NCBI GenBank assembly: GCA_027859235.1
Contig: JAQIBE010000093.1
Coordinates: 1 to 38,895 of the forward strand
DNA: 38,895 bases
DNA from: Desulfobulbaceae bacterium
GTDB taxonomy: Bacteria; Desulfobacterota; Desulfobulbia; Desulfobulbales; SURF-16
Direction: 5' to 3'
The notes beneath the pieces are model-generated. The model saw only the letters and a program-made list of their open reading frames with translations. It was not told where the DNA came from and did not search any database. The position numbers and the translations under genes are program-made. Shown here in pieces: positions 31,395 to 38,895 of this stretch (position 1 is its first letter; each line of letters begins with the position of its first letter).

Positions 31395-31919
31395 CTAGTC
31401 CTTCTTGGCGGCAACAATACTTGCAAGAGCCGCAAAAGGGGAATCAATTATTTTTTCACATATGCAGGCTTCCGACCCAACCTTCTCACCACATTGGCAT
31501 AGGCCAGGGCAACGGTCCTCACATATTTTTTTTACCGGTAACTGTAAATACAACTGTTGCTGAGCCATGTCGAGTAAATCAACCTGGGCCGAGTCTAAAA
31601 ACATGGTGTCCAGATCATCAGACTTACAAATATAATCACCGTGCTCTTTAGAAATTGGTTCAGGCACACCAACGACCAGATTCACCGAGAACTCGCCGAT
31701 AATCCTTTTCTGATAGGTATCGAGACAACGGTCACATTGCAAATTCAGCACGAGATCCATCCTGCCTGTAAGCAGTACACCTTTTGCCTGTCTCTGCAAT
31801 AGAAACGAAACCTCTGGAACCATCCCTGGTGCCTGCAAGGACTTAGGAAGCCACGAATCATCCGGCAGCGTTACAGCAAGACCACCTTCTGGTATATCGG
31901 CAAATAAAATAGACTTCAC
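31395..31919 (-). CDS. yceD: DUF177 (YceD) family protein
   Basis: YceD/DUF177 proteins sit next to rpmF in most bacteria and are linked to 23S rRNA or L32 metabolism. The 174-aa product has the family core CDRCLDTYQKRI near residue 60, a D-rich middle (KSDDLDTMFLDSAQVDLLDMA) shown in part, and the late motif PVKKICEDRCPGLCQCG with Cys residues likely to bind zinc. The start is set at a GTG (31919; family-type opening KSILFADIPEGG). The promoter at 31976-32004 would start RNA near 31969, which excludes the upstream Met at 31991. A Met at 31946 remains possible. Confidence 0.85.
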   Translation of the reverse strand: MKSILFADIPEGGLAVTLPDDSWLPKSLQAPGMVPEVSFLLQRQAKGVLLTGRMDLVLNLQCDRCLDTYQKRIIGEFSVNLVVGVPEPISKEHGDYICKSDDLDTMFLDSAQVDLLDMAQQQLYLQLPVKKICEDRCPGLCQCGEKVGSEACICEKIIDSPFAALASIVAAKKD

Positions 31920-31975
31920 AATCAACGACCAAGAGAATAGATACATAAACAACAATTTAGACAAGAAAGCGCAAC

Positions 31976-32004
31976 AACTTAAAAAAAACACCCGCTCCTG
32001 TCAA
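31976..32004 (-). promoter_or_regulatory. Promoter of yceD-rpmF
   Basis: On the minus strand a perfect TTGACA (32004-31999) and TAAGTT (31981-31976) are 17 bases apart. The transcript would begin about 50 bases before the chosen yceD start. Confidence 0.6.
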
Positions 32005-32052
32005 GATTTTTTATCAACAGCTTCGCCAATTTTGCCAAAAACCAACTCATTC

Positions 32053-32505
32053 TTAAAGCAATTGTGCCAGTCGCGCACTTGCAAGCTGTAAACGGCCACC
32101 CACCACTTTCAAAATTCGTCTGAGCATTTTCACACCGAGCGCCGGCTTCTCTCTAAAAATTATATTTGCATTCTTATTGGACAAAATCAGCAGAGCACTG
32201 TCCTCCATAGCAACCACAGAGGCAGTACGAATGATCTCCTCCGCCATGGCTATTTCCCCCACCATGGCCCCTTTCTCAAGAATCGCAATGAGAACAAATT
32301 TGCCAGGAAAAGCTGTTTCTTTTTTGACAGCAAGGCTCCCCTCAAGCACGATTCCCATAAAATCACCAGTATCACCTTGCCTCATGAGTGTCGCGTCTTT
32401 GGGAAATTTCTGCAATTCCAGGTAGGCATAAAGTTCTTCGCACTCTTCAGCAGCAAGAGCGGGGAAACTCTGGAGCAGCATATCCACAGCCACATCACGC
32501 TCCAT
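32053..32505 (-). CDS. Cyclic-nucleotide-binding-domain protein at the end of the mla operon
   Basis: The 150-aa protein is a CNB (CRP-like sensor) domain without a DNA-binding helix-turn-helix. The beta-roll shows GDTGDFMGIVLEGSLAV near residue 45 and a phosphate-binding-cassette-like stretch KGAMVGEIAMAEEIIRTASVVA near 78-99, shown in part. The usual Arg is present in IIRTASV. A C-terminal helical part follows (MLRRILKVVGGRLQLAS). It starts two bases after mlaC with GGAG in the mlaC end, so it is translated with the lipid transporter. It may tune the transporter in place of the missing MlaB; this is inference only. Confidence 0.88.
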   Translation of the reverse strand: MERDVAVDMLLQSFPALAAEECEELYAYLELQKFPKDATLMRQGDTGDFMGIVLEGSLAVKKETAFPGKFVLIAILEKGAMVGEIAMAEEIIRTASVVAMEDSALLILSNKNANIIFREKPALGVKMLRRILKVVGGRLQLASARLAQLL

Positions 32506-32507
32506 GC

Positions 32508-33137
32508 CTATTCTCCGCCCTTGCCATCTTTACCTGGATCAGCCAGATTCTCTTTGATTTTACGGACAAGGGCTTCGTATCCATCCTTTTGAATCACTTG
32601 CGCAAACTGACTTCGATAATTTCCAACCAAACTTACGTTCTCGATAACCACATCATAAACCAGCCAGATCTCATCCTTGCTGTACAGCTTATACACCACA
32701 GAAATTTGCTGACTATTCTGCCAAACAACAGAGGGAACAAGACCCTTTCCACCTCGAACAATCTCCTTGTCAAACGAAGTTCCGTCCTTTGCACTGGAGA
32801 AGTTGCGCAGCCGGTCAATATAGGTATTCTTAACCAATTCAGCAAAAAGTTCTGCGAAATCATCCTGCTCTACAGGAGTTCTCTGATTCCAATGTTTGGC
32901 TAAGGAACGTTTAGCCATCTCTCGCATATCAAATTTATCAGAAACAATACGGGAAACGCTTTCACGTTGTTTCTCCCACACCTTTTCGTCAGTCCTGTCC
33001 CCTTCATCCAGAATAGCTAAAATAGAATGCACGGTGTCCTGCATGGTCTCCGAGGGTGTTATTGCTAAACACGGGGCAACCACTGGGAAAAAAGCCAAAC
33101 AACAACTCATAACAAACAACTGTAGTGCTGGTTTCAT
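32508..33137 (-). CDS. mlaC: Periplasmic phospholipid-binding protein MlaC
   Basis: MlaC carries phospholipids across the periplasm between the MlaA-porin complex and MlaFEDB. The 209-aa protein has a signal peptide (about residues 1-25, ending PCLA) and the MlaC/Ttg2D fold: a helical stretch with FDMREMAKRSLAKHW near 73, FAELFAELVKNTYIDRL near 95, and VYKLYSKDEIWLVYDVVIENVSLVGNYR near 155-182, shown in part, the classical beta-sheet signature. It lies 18 bases after mlaA and two before the CNB gene. Confidence 0.95.
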   Translation of the reverse strand: MKPALQLFVMSCCLAFFPVVAPCLAITPSETMQDTVHSILAILDEGDRTDEKVWEKQRESVSRIVSDKFDMREMAKRSLAKHWNQRTPVEQDDFAELFAELVKNTYIDRLRNFSSAKDGTSFDKEIVRGGKGLVPSVVWQNSQQISVVYKLYSKDEIWLVYDVVIENVSLVGNYRSQFAQVIQKDGYEALVRKIKENLADPGKDGKGGE

Positions 33138-33155
33138 AATTATTCTCTTGATCTC

Positions 33156-34127
33156 TTAATAGCGCTCAGGGAAACTCACACCATAATAGACCTTGCCGGC
33201 CCGGGTATAGCGCACGAGTTTATCCTGAAAACCATCAATATTGCGGCATTGTTCATGATGGCGAGCTTTTATTTTATTATCATACCTGTCTGCATAGACA
33301 AAACCGGGACAATCTTCCTCCGGCCTGAAGCTGTCTGGCTTCGTGCGCCCGTTACTGCCAGCCTTAGGCCTGTTATTTATAAGACCTTGCCGATATTGAA
33401 CGTAGATGTCACGCATGGAGACATAGGGATCAATGGCTTCGTCTATAATGGCTTCATACTTATCGCCATGCAATGTCGCTTCATTTTCATATTTGAGCAC
33501 AAACAACTCATTAGCCAGTTCGCCCTGCCCCTTTAAGCCCCAGAACAATGGATTGAGAAAATAATCTCCGACAAGGCCGAGTGAATCCCGGGCCGATGAT
33601 GGGCCAATGACGGGCCAGCAAATATATAAACCATTACCGACACCGTACTTGCCGAGGGTCTGACCAAAATCAGCCTTCTTACGCATAATGCCGAATTCTT
33701 CCCCAGCAGGATCGCCTAAACCTCCTGCACCAAATGTGGTGTTGATTACAAACCTAGAAAGCTCTGTACCAGAGTCCCGTAACTCCCCCTGCAAGAGATG
33801 ATTGACCACACGCACCGGGGCAAGAATATTATGGAAGGCATCACTGATACATGTTCGAATATCTTCGGCAAGTATACTGGAATACACCTTCCCCACGGGC
33901 TTCACCACCCAGTAATACAGGGAATCATTAAACGTAAAGAAAACCCGGTTCACAGGCTCCAGCGGGTCAGCAATTAAGGCAACAACTTCCTCATCACCAT
34001 AGTCATCATTCAGCAACGATTCTAGATCACCCTCGAAACCATAGCTGGTTAACGGTAATAACAGAACCATAGCCATCAGCAGGAAAGTTAAAACCAGACC
34101 ACGCTCACATTTACGCCAAGGGAACAC
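33156..34127 (-). CDS. mlaA: MlaA/VacJ-family outer-membrane lipid-asymmetry protein
   Basis: MlaA removes misplaced phospholipids from the outer leaflet. The core motif DPLEPVNRVFFTFNDSLYYW, TELSRFVINTTFGAGGLGDPA (in part) and FGQTLGKYGVGNGLYICWPVIGPS (in part) are all present. E. coli MlaA is a lipoprotein, but here the signal peptide (ending TSYG) has no lipobox Cys. The C-terminus is extended by about 60 charged residues (PDSFRPEEDCPGFVYADRYD and beyond). The start is set at a GTG (34127) with AAGGAG six bases upstream; a TTG at 34151 inside mlaD is less likely. The product is about 323 aa. Confidence 0.93.
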   Translation of the reverse strand: MFPWRKCERGLVLTFLLMAMVLLLPLTSYGFEGDLESLLNDDYGDEEVVALIADPLEPVNRVFFTFNDSLYYWVVKPVGKVYSSILAEDIRTCISDAFHNILAPVRVVNHLLQGELRDSGTELSRFVINTTFGAGGLGDPAGEEFGIMRKKADFGQTLGKYGVGNGLYICWPVIGPSSARDSLGLVGDYFLNPLFWGLKGQGELANELFVLKYENEATLHGDKYEAIIDEAIDPYVSMRDIYVQYRQGLINNRPKAGSNGRTKPDSFRPEEDCPGFVYADRYDNKIKARHHEQCRNIDGFQDKLVRYTRAGKVYYGVSFPERY

Positions 34128-34137
34128 AACAGACTCC

Positions 34138-34584
34138 TTAAACCTGTCCAAAGATAAACTGACTCACCAGTTCTTCAATATCCAGTGCAGATTCAGTTTC
34201 AAACAAGACATCACCAGGAGCTAAGATCTTATCAGATCCCCCCTGACTGATCTTTATAAACTTATCACCGATAAGACCCTGGGTTTTAATTGAAGCAATG
34301 GCATCATCTGTTATGCGAATATCCTTTCTCATCAGAAAGGATACCTTTGCCCTATCATTTTTCGTTAAGCCGATGGAGGAAACCCGGCCGACAGGAACCC
34401 CAGCCATTGCAACGTCTGCTCCACTTTTTAACCCTGTAACATTATTAAACTCAGCAGAAAGGGTATAAAAGGAACCACCGCCCAAAAAAGACACTTCCCC
34501 AAACTGCGTGGTCATATAGCCAAAGCCGGCAAGACCCAGGATCATAAACATGCCCACGATGAATTCTAACTTTGCTTCTTTCAT
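34138..34584 (-). CDS. mlaD: Mla transporter MCE-domain protein MlaD
   Basis: MlaD is anchored in the inner membrane by one N-terminal helix (about residues 8-26, VGMFMILGLAGFGYM) and carries one MCE domain (about 38-115; FNNVTGLKSGADVAMAGVPVGRVSSI in part) that forms the hexameric lipid channel ring. The C-terminal helix (DIEELVSQFIF) fits the pore helix. At 148 aa it is a minimal MlaD. It lies 18 bases after mlaF. Confidence 0.95.
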   Translation of the reverse strand: MKEAKLEFIVGMFMILGLAGFGYMTTQFGEVSFLGGGSFYTLSAEFNNVTGLKSGADVAMAGVPVGRVSSIGLTKNDRAKVSFLMRKDIRITDDAIASIKTQGLIGDKFIKISQGGSDKILAPGDVLFETESALDIEELVSQFIFGQV

Positions 34585-34601
34585 ATTATTACCCGTACCC
34601 T

Positions 34602-35372
34602 CTAAGAAGAAAACTCATGGGAGCTTGAATACACCTGCCCCATGGTCTCCTGAACAAATTGCATAATATGTGGATCAGTTGAATGCTGGATATCTTCAGG
34701 CTGTTCAAATGTTGCCATTTTCCCACGACTTAAAACCACAACTCGATCCGCAAGATTGAAAACCTTGGGAATATCATGACTTACAATTATTGATGTAAAC
34801 CCATGTTGTTTTTGCGTATCAAAGAACAATTTATAAATATCCATTGTAATCTGGGGGTCAAGACCTGTGGTGGGTTCATCAAATAACACCACTGCCGGAT
34901 CAAGCATCATTGCCCTGGCAAGCCCGACCCTTTTTTTCATGCCCCCTGAGAGTTGGGCTGGAAATTTATCCCCTTCCCCCTGCAGATCAAACTGCGCAAG
35001 TCCCTCTTCCACCCGTACTTTCACTTCCTCTTCAGGAAGACGTAACCGTTCGCGAAGCGGCAGGGCGACATTATCAAACACCGTCATGGAGTCCAGTAAT
35101 GCAACCCCCTGAAAGAGGACGCCAAACTGCGCACGGACTTTATTTAATTCTTTCTTATTTATTTTTACAATATCAACGCCATCAATTAATATCTGCCCCG
35201 CATCAGGGGCCATGAGTCCGAGAAGAAGTTTAATGGCAACAGACTTCCCCTGCCCACTCCCGCCGGCGATAACGGTGGTTTGACCAGGTGCAAACGTAAC
35301 ATTAACATGATCAAGAACGGTTTGATCGCCGAACCGTTTAACCACATCGATAAATTCAAGTTCAACACTCAT
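34602..35372 (-). CDS. mlaF: Mla transporter ATPase MlaF
   Basis: MlaF powers phospholipid movement. The 256-aa ABC ATPase has Walker A GGSGQGKSVAIK near residue 37, Q-loop GVLFQGVALLDSM near 85, signature LSGGMKKRVGLARA near 137, Walker B VVLFDEPTTGLDP near 157 and switch His IVSHDIP near 191. The start at 35372 overlaps the mlaE stop by four bases (ATGA). A longer frame to 35402 would lie inside mlaE without a ribosome-binding site. Confidence 0.96.
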   Translation of the reverse strand: MSVELEFIDVVKRFGDQTVLDHVNVTFAPGQTTVIAGGSGQGKSVAIKLLLGLMAPDAGQILIDGVDIVKINKKELNKVRAQFGVLFQGVALLDSMTVFDNVALPLRERLRLPEEEVKVRVEEGLAQFDLQGEGDKFPAQLSGGMKKRVGLARAMMLDPAVVLFDEPTTGLDPQITMDIYKLFFDTQKQHGFTSIIVSHDIPKVFNLADRVVVLSRGKMATFEQPEDIQHSTDPHIMQFVQETMGQVYSSSHEFSS

Positions 35373-36205
35373 AGACACACCGCTGTAATCAAATAGTTCC
35401 ACACAAGAATAGCAATGGAAGTATAGACAACAGACTGGGTTGTCACCCGACTTACAGCTTCCGCGCCAAAACCAGCATCTTTAATCTTCTGGACAAAATA
35501 ACCACGCCCTGTACCAGTCCAGACAATTAAGAGGGCAAAGGCAAAGGACTTATAAACACCGAGCAAAATATCAGCATTATCTACTTTATTTTCAACCCCA
35601 AGCATATACGCTCCGGGGTTCACCCCAAGCAGAACAACACCTGAAAGATACCCGCCAAAAATACCAATAAGATCAAAAGCAACGGTCAACAGAGGAATTG
35701 AAATTAAGGCGGCAATGAATTTAGGACTAATCAGATAACGAAATGGGTCTATGGCCATGCATTCCAAGGCATCAACTTGTTCAGATATACGCATAATACC
35801 GAGTTCGGCACACATGGCAGAACCAGCCCGCCCTGCAACCATGAGTCCGGTGAGCACAGGGCCAAGCTCACGAATCAAGGTCAAGGAAACCAGCATACCG
35901 AGCATACCCTCAGAGGCAACCTTAGTCAGCGTATAGTACCCCTGCAGGCCAAGAACCATTCCTGTAAAAAGACCAATAAAGAGAATGAGCGGCAGTGAGT
36001 TAACACCAATCATCTGAATCTGCCGCAGCACCTCTTTAAAGCGAAAGGGGCGGGCAAAACAACCCGCTATGGCTGAGTATAAAAATCCCCCCATGCGCCC
36101 TACATCCCGCAGATGATAGATTGTCGCTCGACCAATCCTCACGACTCCATCAACAACCATACCTGCCCCCACTCTCAGCCCATCGACTTGAACGGCTAAT
36201 AACAC
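35369..36205 (-). CDS. mlaE: Mla transporter permease MlaE
   Basis: MlaE forms the membrane core of the MlaFED complex. The 278-aa protein has the family segments IGVNSLPLILFIGLFTGMVLGLQGYY (in part), LIRELGPVLTGLMVAGRAGSAMCAELG (in part), EQVDALECMAIDPFRYLISPK and at least five hydrophobic segments. The N-terminal amphipathic region precedes the first helix. The start at 36205 is GTG with only a weak ribosome-binding site; a Met at codon 16 with GGGGGC upstream is an alternative. It is the first gene of mlaEFDAC-CNB. Confidence 0.94.
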   Translation of the reverse strand: MLLAVQVDGLRVGAGMVVDGVVRIGRATIYHLRDVGRMGGFLYSAIAGCFARPFRFKEVLRQIQMIGVNSLPLILFIGLFTGMVLGLQGYYTLTKVASEGMLGMLVSLTLIRELGPVLTGLMVAGRAGSAMCAELGIMRISEQVDALECMAIDPFRYLISPKFIAALISIPLLTVAFDLIGIFGGYLSGVVLLGVNPGAYMLGVENKVDNADILLGVYKSFAFALLIVWTGTGRGYFVQKIKDAGFGAEAVSRVTTQSVVYTSIAILVWNYLITAVCL

Positions 36206-36241
36206 AGCCCGTGAAAAATTCTTATTACAAAAAACTGAATT

Positions 36242-36271
36242 ACACTACAGCCTTTCACCATGTATTGTCAA
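36242..36271 (-). promoter_or_regulatory. Promoter of the mla operon
   Basis: On the minus strand a perfect TTGACA (36271-36266) and TAGTGT (36247-36242) are 18 bases apart, about 40 bases upstream of mlaE. Confidence 0.5.
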
Positions 36272-36335
36272 GATATTCAGGTACCTCCTGACACCCCGAC
36301 ACTGTTTAAACTTCCTGATTCATCTCAAGGTATTT

Positions 36336-36364
36336 TTGCCTTTTCTGGAAAAAGTTTTTATAGA
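36336..36364 (+). promoter_or_regulatory. Promoter of the radical SAM gene
   Basis: TTGCCT at 36336-36341 and TATAGA at 36359-36364 with a 17-base spacer, about 50 bases before the start at 36414. Confidence 0.5.
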
Positions 36365-36413
36365 GAATAAGACTGATACGAACCCAGATAAAAATAACCA
36401 GACATAAACAATC

Positions 36414-38111
36414 ATGCGCATCAAACTTGTAGGCTGCAACGGCCGATTCACCCACTCAACATTAAGCCTTTTCTATCTCCGGCAATGCCTTGTCACTAAA
36501 TGTCCAGACGCTGACATCTCACTTTGCCAGCAAACCATTAATGACTCCTATTACGAGGCCTTACTGACCCTGACAGACAATGGCCCTGACATTATCTGTT
36601 TTTCTGTATACATCTGGAATCATACCCGGATTAAACGGTTTATTAATGACCTGGCTGAAGCAAGACCAGAAACACAGATAATCATAGGCGGGCCAGAGGC
36701 AGACCAGCTTCAGGATATCCCCCACCCCAGGTTGAGCCTTGCCCTAGGGGAAATTGAAGGCATTGATCCGCAATTTTATCAGGATATTGAATCAGGTTCC
36801 CTGAAAAAGCAGTATGAACCTGGAGCAAAACCTGATTTCAAAAGCCCCTATACAGAAACAGACTTCAGTGAACATCTTGCCAACAGACATATCTATTACG
36901 AATCATCCCGGGGCTGTCCCTATCAATGCTCCTACTGTTTATCTTCCACCGAAAAAAATCTGCGACACCTGCCCACCCCACAGGTCATCGAGGAACTGGC
37001 AGCAATCCTTGCCCATCGTCCCAAAATCATCCGTTTTATTGACCGTACCTTTAATGCCATACCAACACGCACCATTGAGATCTGGGAACACCTTCTGAGC
37101 CTTGATACCGAGTCCCATTTTCATTTTGAAATTTCACCAGACATCTTCACCCCGGCAATGTTTGAGCTTCTCGAAAAAGTGAAGGGGAATCGTTTTCAAT
37201 TTGAGATCGGTCTGCAGTCAACCAACCCGGTAACACTGAGAGCCGTGAACCGCAAGACCGACACCGCAGCCGCCCTGGCCAACATCAGGAAACTCGTTGA
37301 GCTTGACACCATCCATCTCCATGTCGACCTTATCCTTGGCCTGCCCCATGAGACCTACGAATCATACCGACAATCCTTTAATGCTGTCTTTGAGCTCGGC
37401 TGTCATTATATCCAGATGGGATTACTGAAATTATTACCCAACACCCCCATCACCTTCGACCATAAGGAGTTACAGGGAAGCAGCCACCCGCCCTACGAAC
37501 TCCTGCACACACCCTATCTCAGCCATGACCAGTTGAAGGAACTCTACTGGTTTGGCGAATGCGTGGAAAAGTTTCATAATACCCATTTCTTCAAACCGTT
37601 CTTCTCCTATCTGCGCGCTCAGGAAGAGAATGGTTTCGACTTTTTCATCCATCTCCTCCACCTCTGCCAACAGCATCATTTCTTTGAAAAAGCGTCCACG
37701 CAAAAACTGATGAGCCAGATGCTGGCCCTGGCCTGTGAAGACCGGGAGGACCGGACACAATGTCTCGAGCTCCTGCAATTCTCCTGGCTCTACTCTGGAA
37801 TGCGGAAATTACCAGACCATCTGCCGCCACTTGCCATGGAAGAACTCAAAGCCTCCCTCTATGCCGCCTTACCCCAAAATCTGCCGCCCCACTTCACCCA
37901 TACGGACCGCAACCTTTTTTTCAGACAGGCGGAGTTTGGGCTCTTTTCCCAGCAAACCATCCAGGCCGTGTACCCATCCAGCAAAGCCCCCCAGATAGTC
38001 TGTTTCCTACCGCCTCCAATCAAGCAGGAGACTATTTTCAAACAGGCGAGGTTAATTTTATTTGACCCGTGCAGTAAAAGAACTAGCGGGAAACCGGCAA
38101 ATATTGCTTAA
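36414..38111 (+). CDS. B12-binding-domain radical SAM protein
   Basis: The 565-aa protein has an N-terminal cobalamin-binding-like Rossmann domain (about 1-140; PDIICFSVYIWN, IIIGGPEAD) and a radical SAM core with the cluster motif Cys168-x3-Cys172-x2-Cys175 (CPYQCSYC). Further TIM-barrel segments are IRFIDRTFNAIP, FEIGLQSTNPVTLRAVNR and HVDLILGLPHETYESY. The C-terminal 170 residues resemble the DUF4080 region seen on such proteins. The classical DxHxxG cobalamin motif is absent, so B12 may bind base-off without His or not at all. The reaction is unknown. It is a single gene divergent from mla; its stop overlaps the end of a degraded receiver-domain frame on the other strand. Confidence 0.9.
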   Translation: MRIKLVGCNGRFTHSTLSLFYLRQCLVTKCPDADISLCQQTINDSYYEALLTLTDNGPDIICFSVYIWNHTRIKRFINDLAEARPETQIIIGGPEADQLQDIPHPRLSLALGEIEGIDPQFYQDIESGSLKKQYEPGAKPDFKSPYTETDFSEHLANRHIYYESSRGCPYQCSYCLSSTEKNLRHLPTPQVIEELAAILAHRPKIIRFIDRTFNAIPTRTIEIWEHLLSLDTESHFHFEISPDIFTPAMFELLEKVKGNRFQFEIGLQSTNPVTLRAVNRKTDTAAALANIRKLVELDTIHLHVDLILGLPHETYESYRQSFNAVFELGCHYIQMGLLKLLPNTPITFDHKELQGSSHPPYELLHTPYLSHDQLKELYWFGECVEKFHNTHFFKPFFSYLRAQEENGFDFFIHLLHLCQQHHFFEKASTQKLMSQMLALACEDREDRTQCLELLQFSWLYSGMRKLPDHLPPLAMEELKASLYAALPQNLPPHFTHTDRNLFFRQAEFGLFSQQTIQAVYPSSKAPQIVCFLPPPIKQETIFKQARLILFDPCSKRTSGKPANIA

Positions 38112-38200
38112 ACAAGTTCTTTAAGATCATCGAATTGATATGGTTTTACCAGGGCAGTAGCGAAACCGTAGGGCTTGCTTAGGGAATAAAAAAAACCGCC
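38108..38200 (-). pseudogene. 3' remnant of a response-regulator receiver domain
   Basis: The minus-strand frame ending at TAA 38108-38110 reads GFATALVKPYQFDDLKELV. This is the beta5-alpha5 end of a CheY-like receiver domain, with the conserved Lys-Pro pair. Upstream of about 38182 the frame runs into the T-tract of a terminator, and no start or phospho-acceptor Asp region is present. The rest of the gene has been lost. Confidence 0.55.
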
Positions 38201-38215
38201 TTCAGTGAAGAAGAC
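38188..38215 (-). terminator. Terminator-like hairpin downstream of rlpA
   Basis: On the minus strand GTCTTC (38215-38210) and GAAGGC (38203-38198) pair around a 6-nt loop, followed by GG and eight T. It lies about 135 bases after the rlpA stop. Confidence 0.5.
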
Positions 38216-38266
38216 AGGGTTAGTTACGCTTTATTTATATGTGGTCTATGGAGAGCTTCGGTGGTG

Positions 38267-38302
38267 GTGTATAGCACCTTATACACGACAGGTAATTACC
38301 TG
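38267..38302. repeat. Two adjacent palindromes
   Basis: GTGTATA at 38267-38273 and TATACAC at 38280-38286 are perfect inverse copies with a 6-base spacer. Two bases later CAGGTAATTACCTG at 38289-38302 is a perfect 14-base palindrome. They lie between the rlpA stop and the receiver-domain remnant. Confidence 0.6.
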
Positions 38303-38348
38303 AAAGAACTAGCCTTTTTTGTTCCAGTGGCTTGCCTTGTTATGTGTT

Positions 38349-38741
38349 TCAATCTACAACTTCGACCTTCACATCGATAACACCAGCACTTGTATTACCA
38401 ATACTATTGAAGGCAGAACGACTTAAGTCAATTATACGCCCCCGTACAAATGGTCCTCTGTCATTAATTCTTACTATTACGCTCTTGTCATTTTTTAGAT
38501 TTGTGACTTTAACTTTTGTTCCAAAAGGCAGCGTCTTATGCGCTGCCGTATTGGCCGATTGATCAAAGAGCTCACCACTAGCTGTTTTTCTAGATTGATA
38601 TTTCATTGCATAGAATGACGCTTTACCTGTTTCATTATAGTCTGTTCCAGAGGCATCATTCTTCGATGTTATGCCACTACAACCAAACGACAACAGTGCG
38701 AGATAAACCAGAAGAATACTATACGTAATTGCGATCCTCAT
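38349..38741 (-). CDS. rlpA: RlpA-like lipoprotein (double-psi beta-barrel)
   Basis: RlpA proteins bind or cleave peptidoglycan stripped of stem peptides. The 130-aa product has a lipoprotein signal peptide with lipobox LSFGC (lipid Cys at about residue 21). A compact double-psi beta-barrel follows: KASFYAMKYQSRKTASGELFD (in part), HKTLPFGTKVKVTNL near 68, and VRINDRGPFVRGRIIDLSRSAF (in part). It lacks the SPOR domain of E. coli RlpA, so it is only the catalytic/binding domain. The start at 38741 has GGA seven bases upstream. It is a single gene with a terminator-like hairpin at 38188-38215. Confidence 0.92.
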   Translation of the reverse strand: MRIAITYSILLVYLALLSFGCSGITSKNDASGTDYNETGKASFYAMKYQSRKTASGELFDQSANTAAHKTLPFGTKVKVTNLKNDKSVIVRINDRGPFVRGRIIDLSRSAFNSIGNTSAGVIDVKVEVVD

Positions 38742-38895
38742 AACTTTTCCGTTTATTAGTTTTTTTTACACATAACGATTTTAATAACTTGCCAGCCTAA
38801 GAATTAGCAGAAAAAGCACAGCGCCACTTCTGGTCAAGTTTATTTGCTGGTTCGGCGTTTTTTGCTGTTTGGTATATTGGTGGCTTTTTATCTTT

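Overview
The window looks like chromosomal DNA of a Gram-negative, anaerobic Desulfobacterota bacterium, most likely Desulfobulbales. This placement is an inference. It rests on a selenocysteine-type HesB protein, a small protein family that I remember from this phylum under the misleading name pancreas/duodenum homeobox protein 1, a ferredoxin-fused EtfA, an NikMLQO-type nickel importer with NikR, and an Mla outer-membrane lipid system. No insertion sequence, integrase, prophage or CRISPR array was seen. The gene content is mostly core metabolism, with a patchier accessory stretch at the left (1-3700) and a small degraded patch at the right (38108-38302).

Layout: 1-370 has no recognisable gene but carries a foldable inverted-repeat element. 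Positions 371-2851 hold four small genes: an unknown helical protein, a cytosolic LytM/M23-like protein, a PilZ protein and a double zinc-ribbon protein. A tRNA-His follows at 2946-3023. Two convergent small genes come next, both with an in-frame UGA: a Lar-like zinc ribbon (3086-3289) and a HesB/IscA-like selenoprotein (3349-3690). Each UGA is followed by a SECIS-like hairpin with GG in a 5-nt apical loop. Then come pfkA (+) and, on the minus strand, uvrD/pcrA, folC and an HNH protein, and then the small Desulfobacterota-type gene at 9270.

Positions 9713-13589 are a nickel module on the minus strand: nikR, then nikM-nikL-nikQ-nikO and a translationally coupled PHP phosphoesterase. A NikR-like operator overlaps the nikR promoter. 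Positions 13739-31919 are a long minus-strand array. Read in the direction of transcription it is yceD-rpmF, terminator, plsX-fabH-acd-etfB-etfA-fabG-acpP-fabF-rpiB-glyA-dCMP deaminase-nrdR-ribD-ribE-ribBA-ribH, terminator, nusB-ftsK. The genes thus combine fatty-acid synthesis, a three-gene acyl-CoA dehydrogenase/ETF module of the CarCDE type, one-carbon and nucleotide genes, and riboflavin synthesis, which supplies the flavin that the ETF and dehydrogenase need. fabD, usually found between fabH and fabG, is not there; the dehydrogenase/ETF genes occupy that place.

Positions 32053-36205 are an mla operon (mlaE-F-D-A-C) that ends in a cyclic-nucleotide-binding-domain gene; no mlaB (STAS) gene is present. 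A divergent B12-binding radical SAM gene (36414-38111), the 3' scrap of a response-regulator receiver domain, two adjacent palindromes and an RlpA-like lipoprotein gene close the window. Positions 38742-38895 hold nothing I can identify.

The observations most worth following up are the acd-etfBA module inside a type II fatty-acid operon, the pair of UGA-interrupted genes, and the CNB-domain protein at the end of the mla operon.
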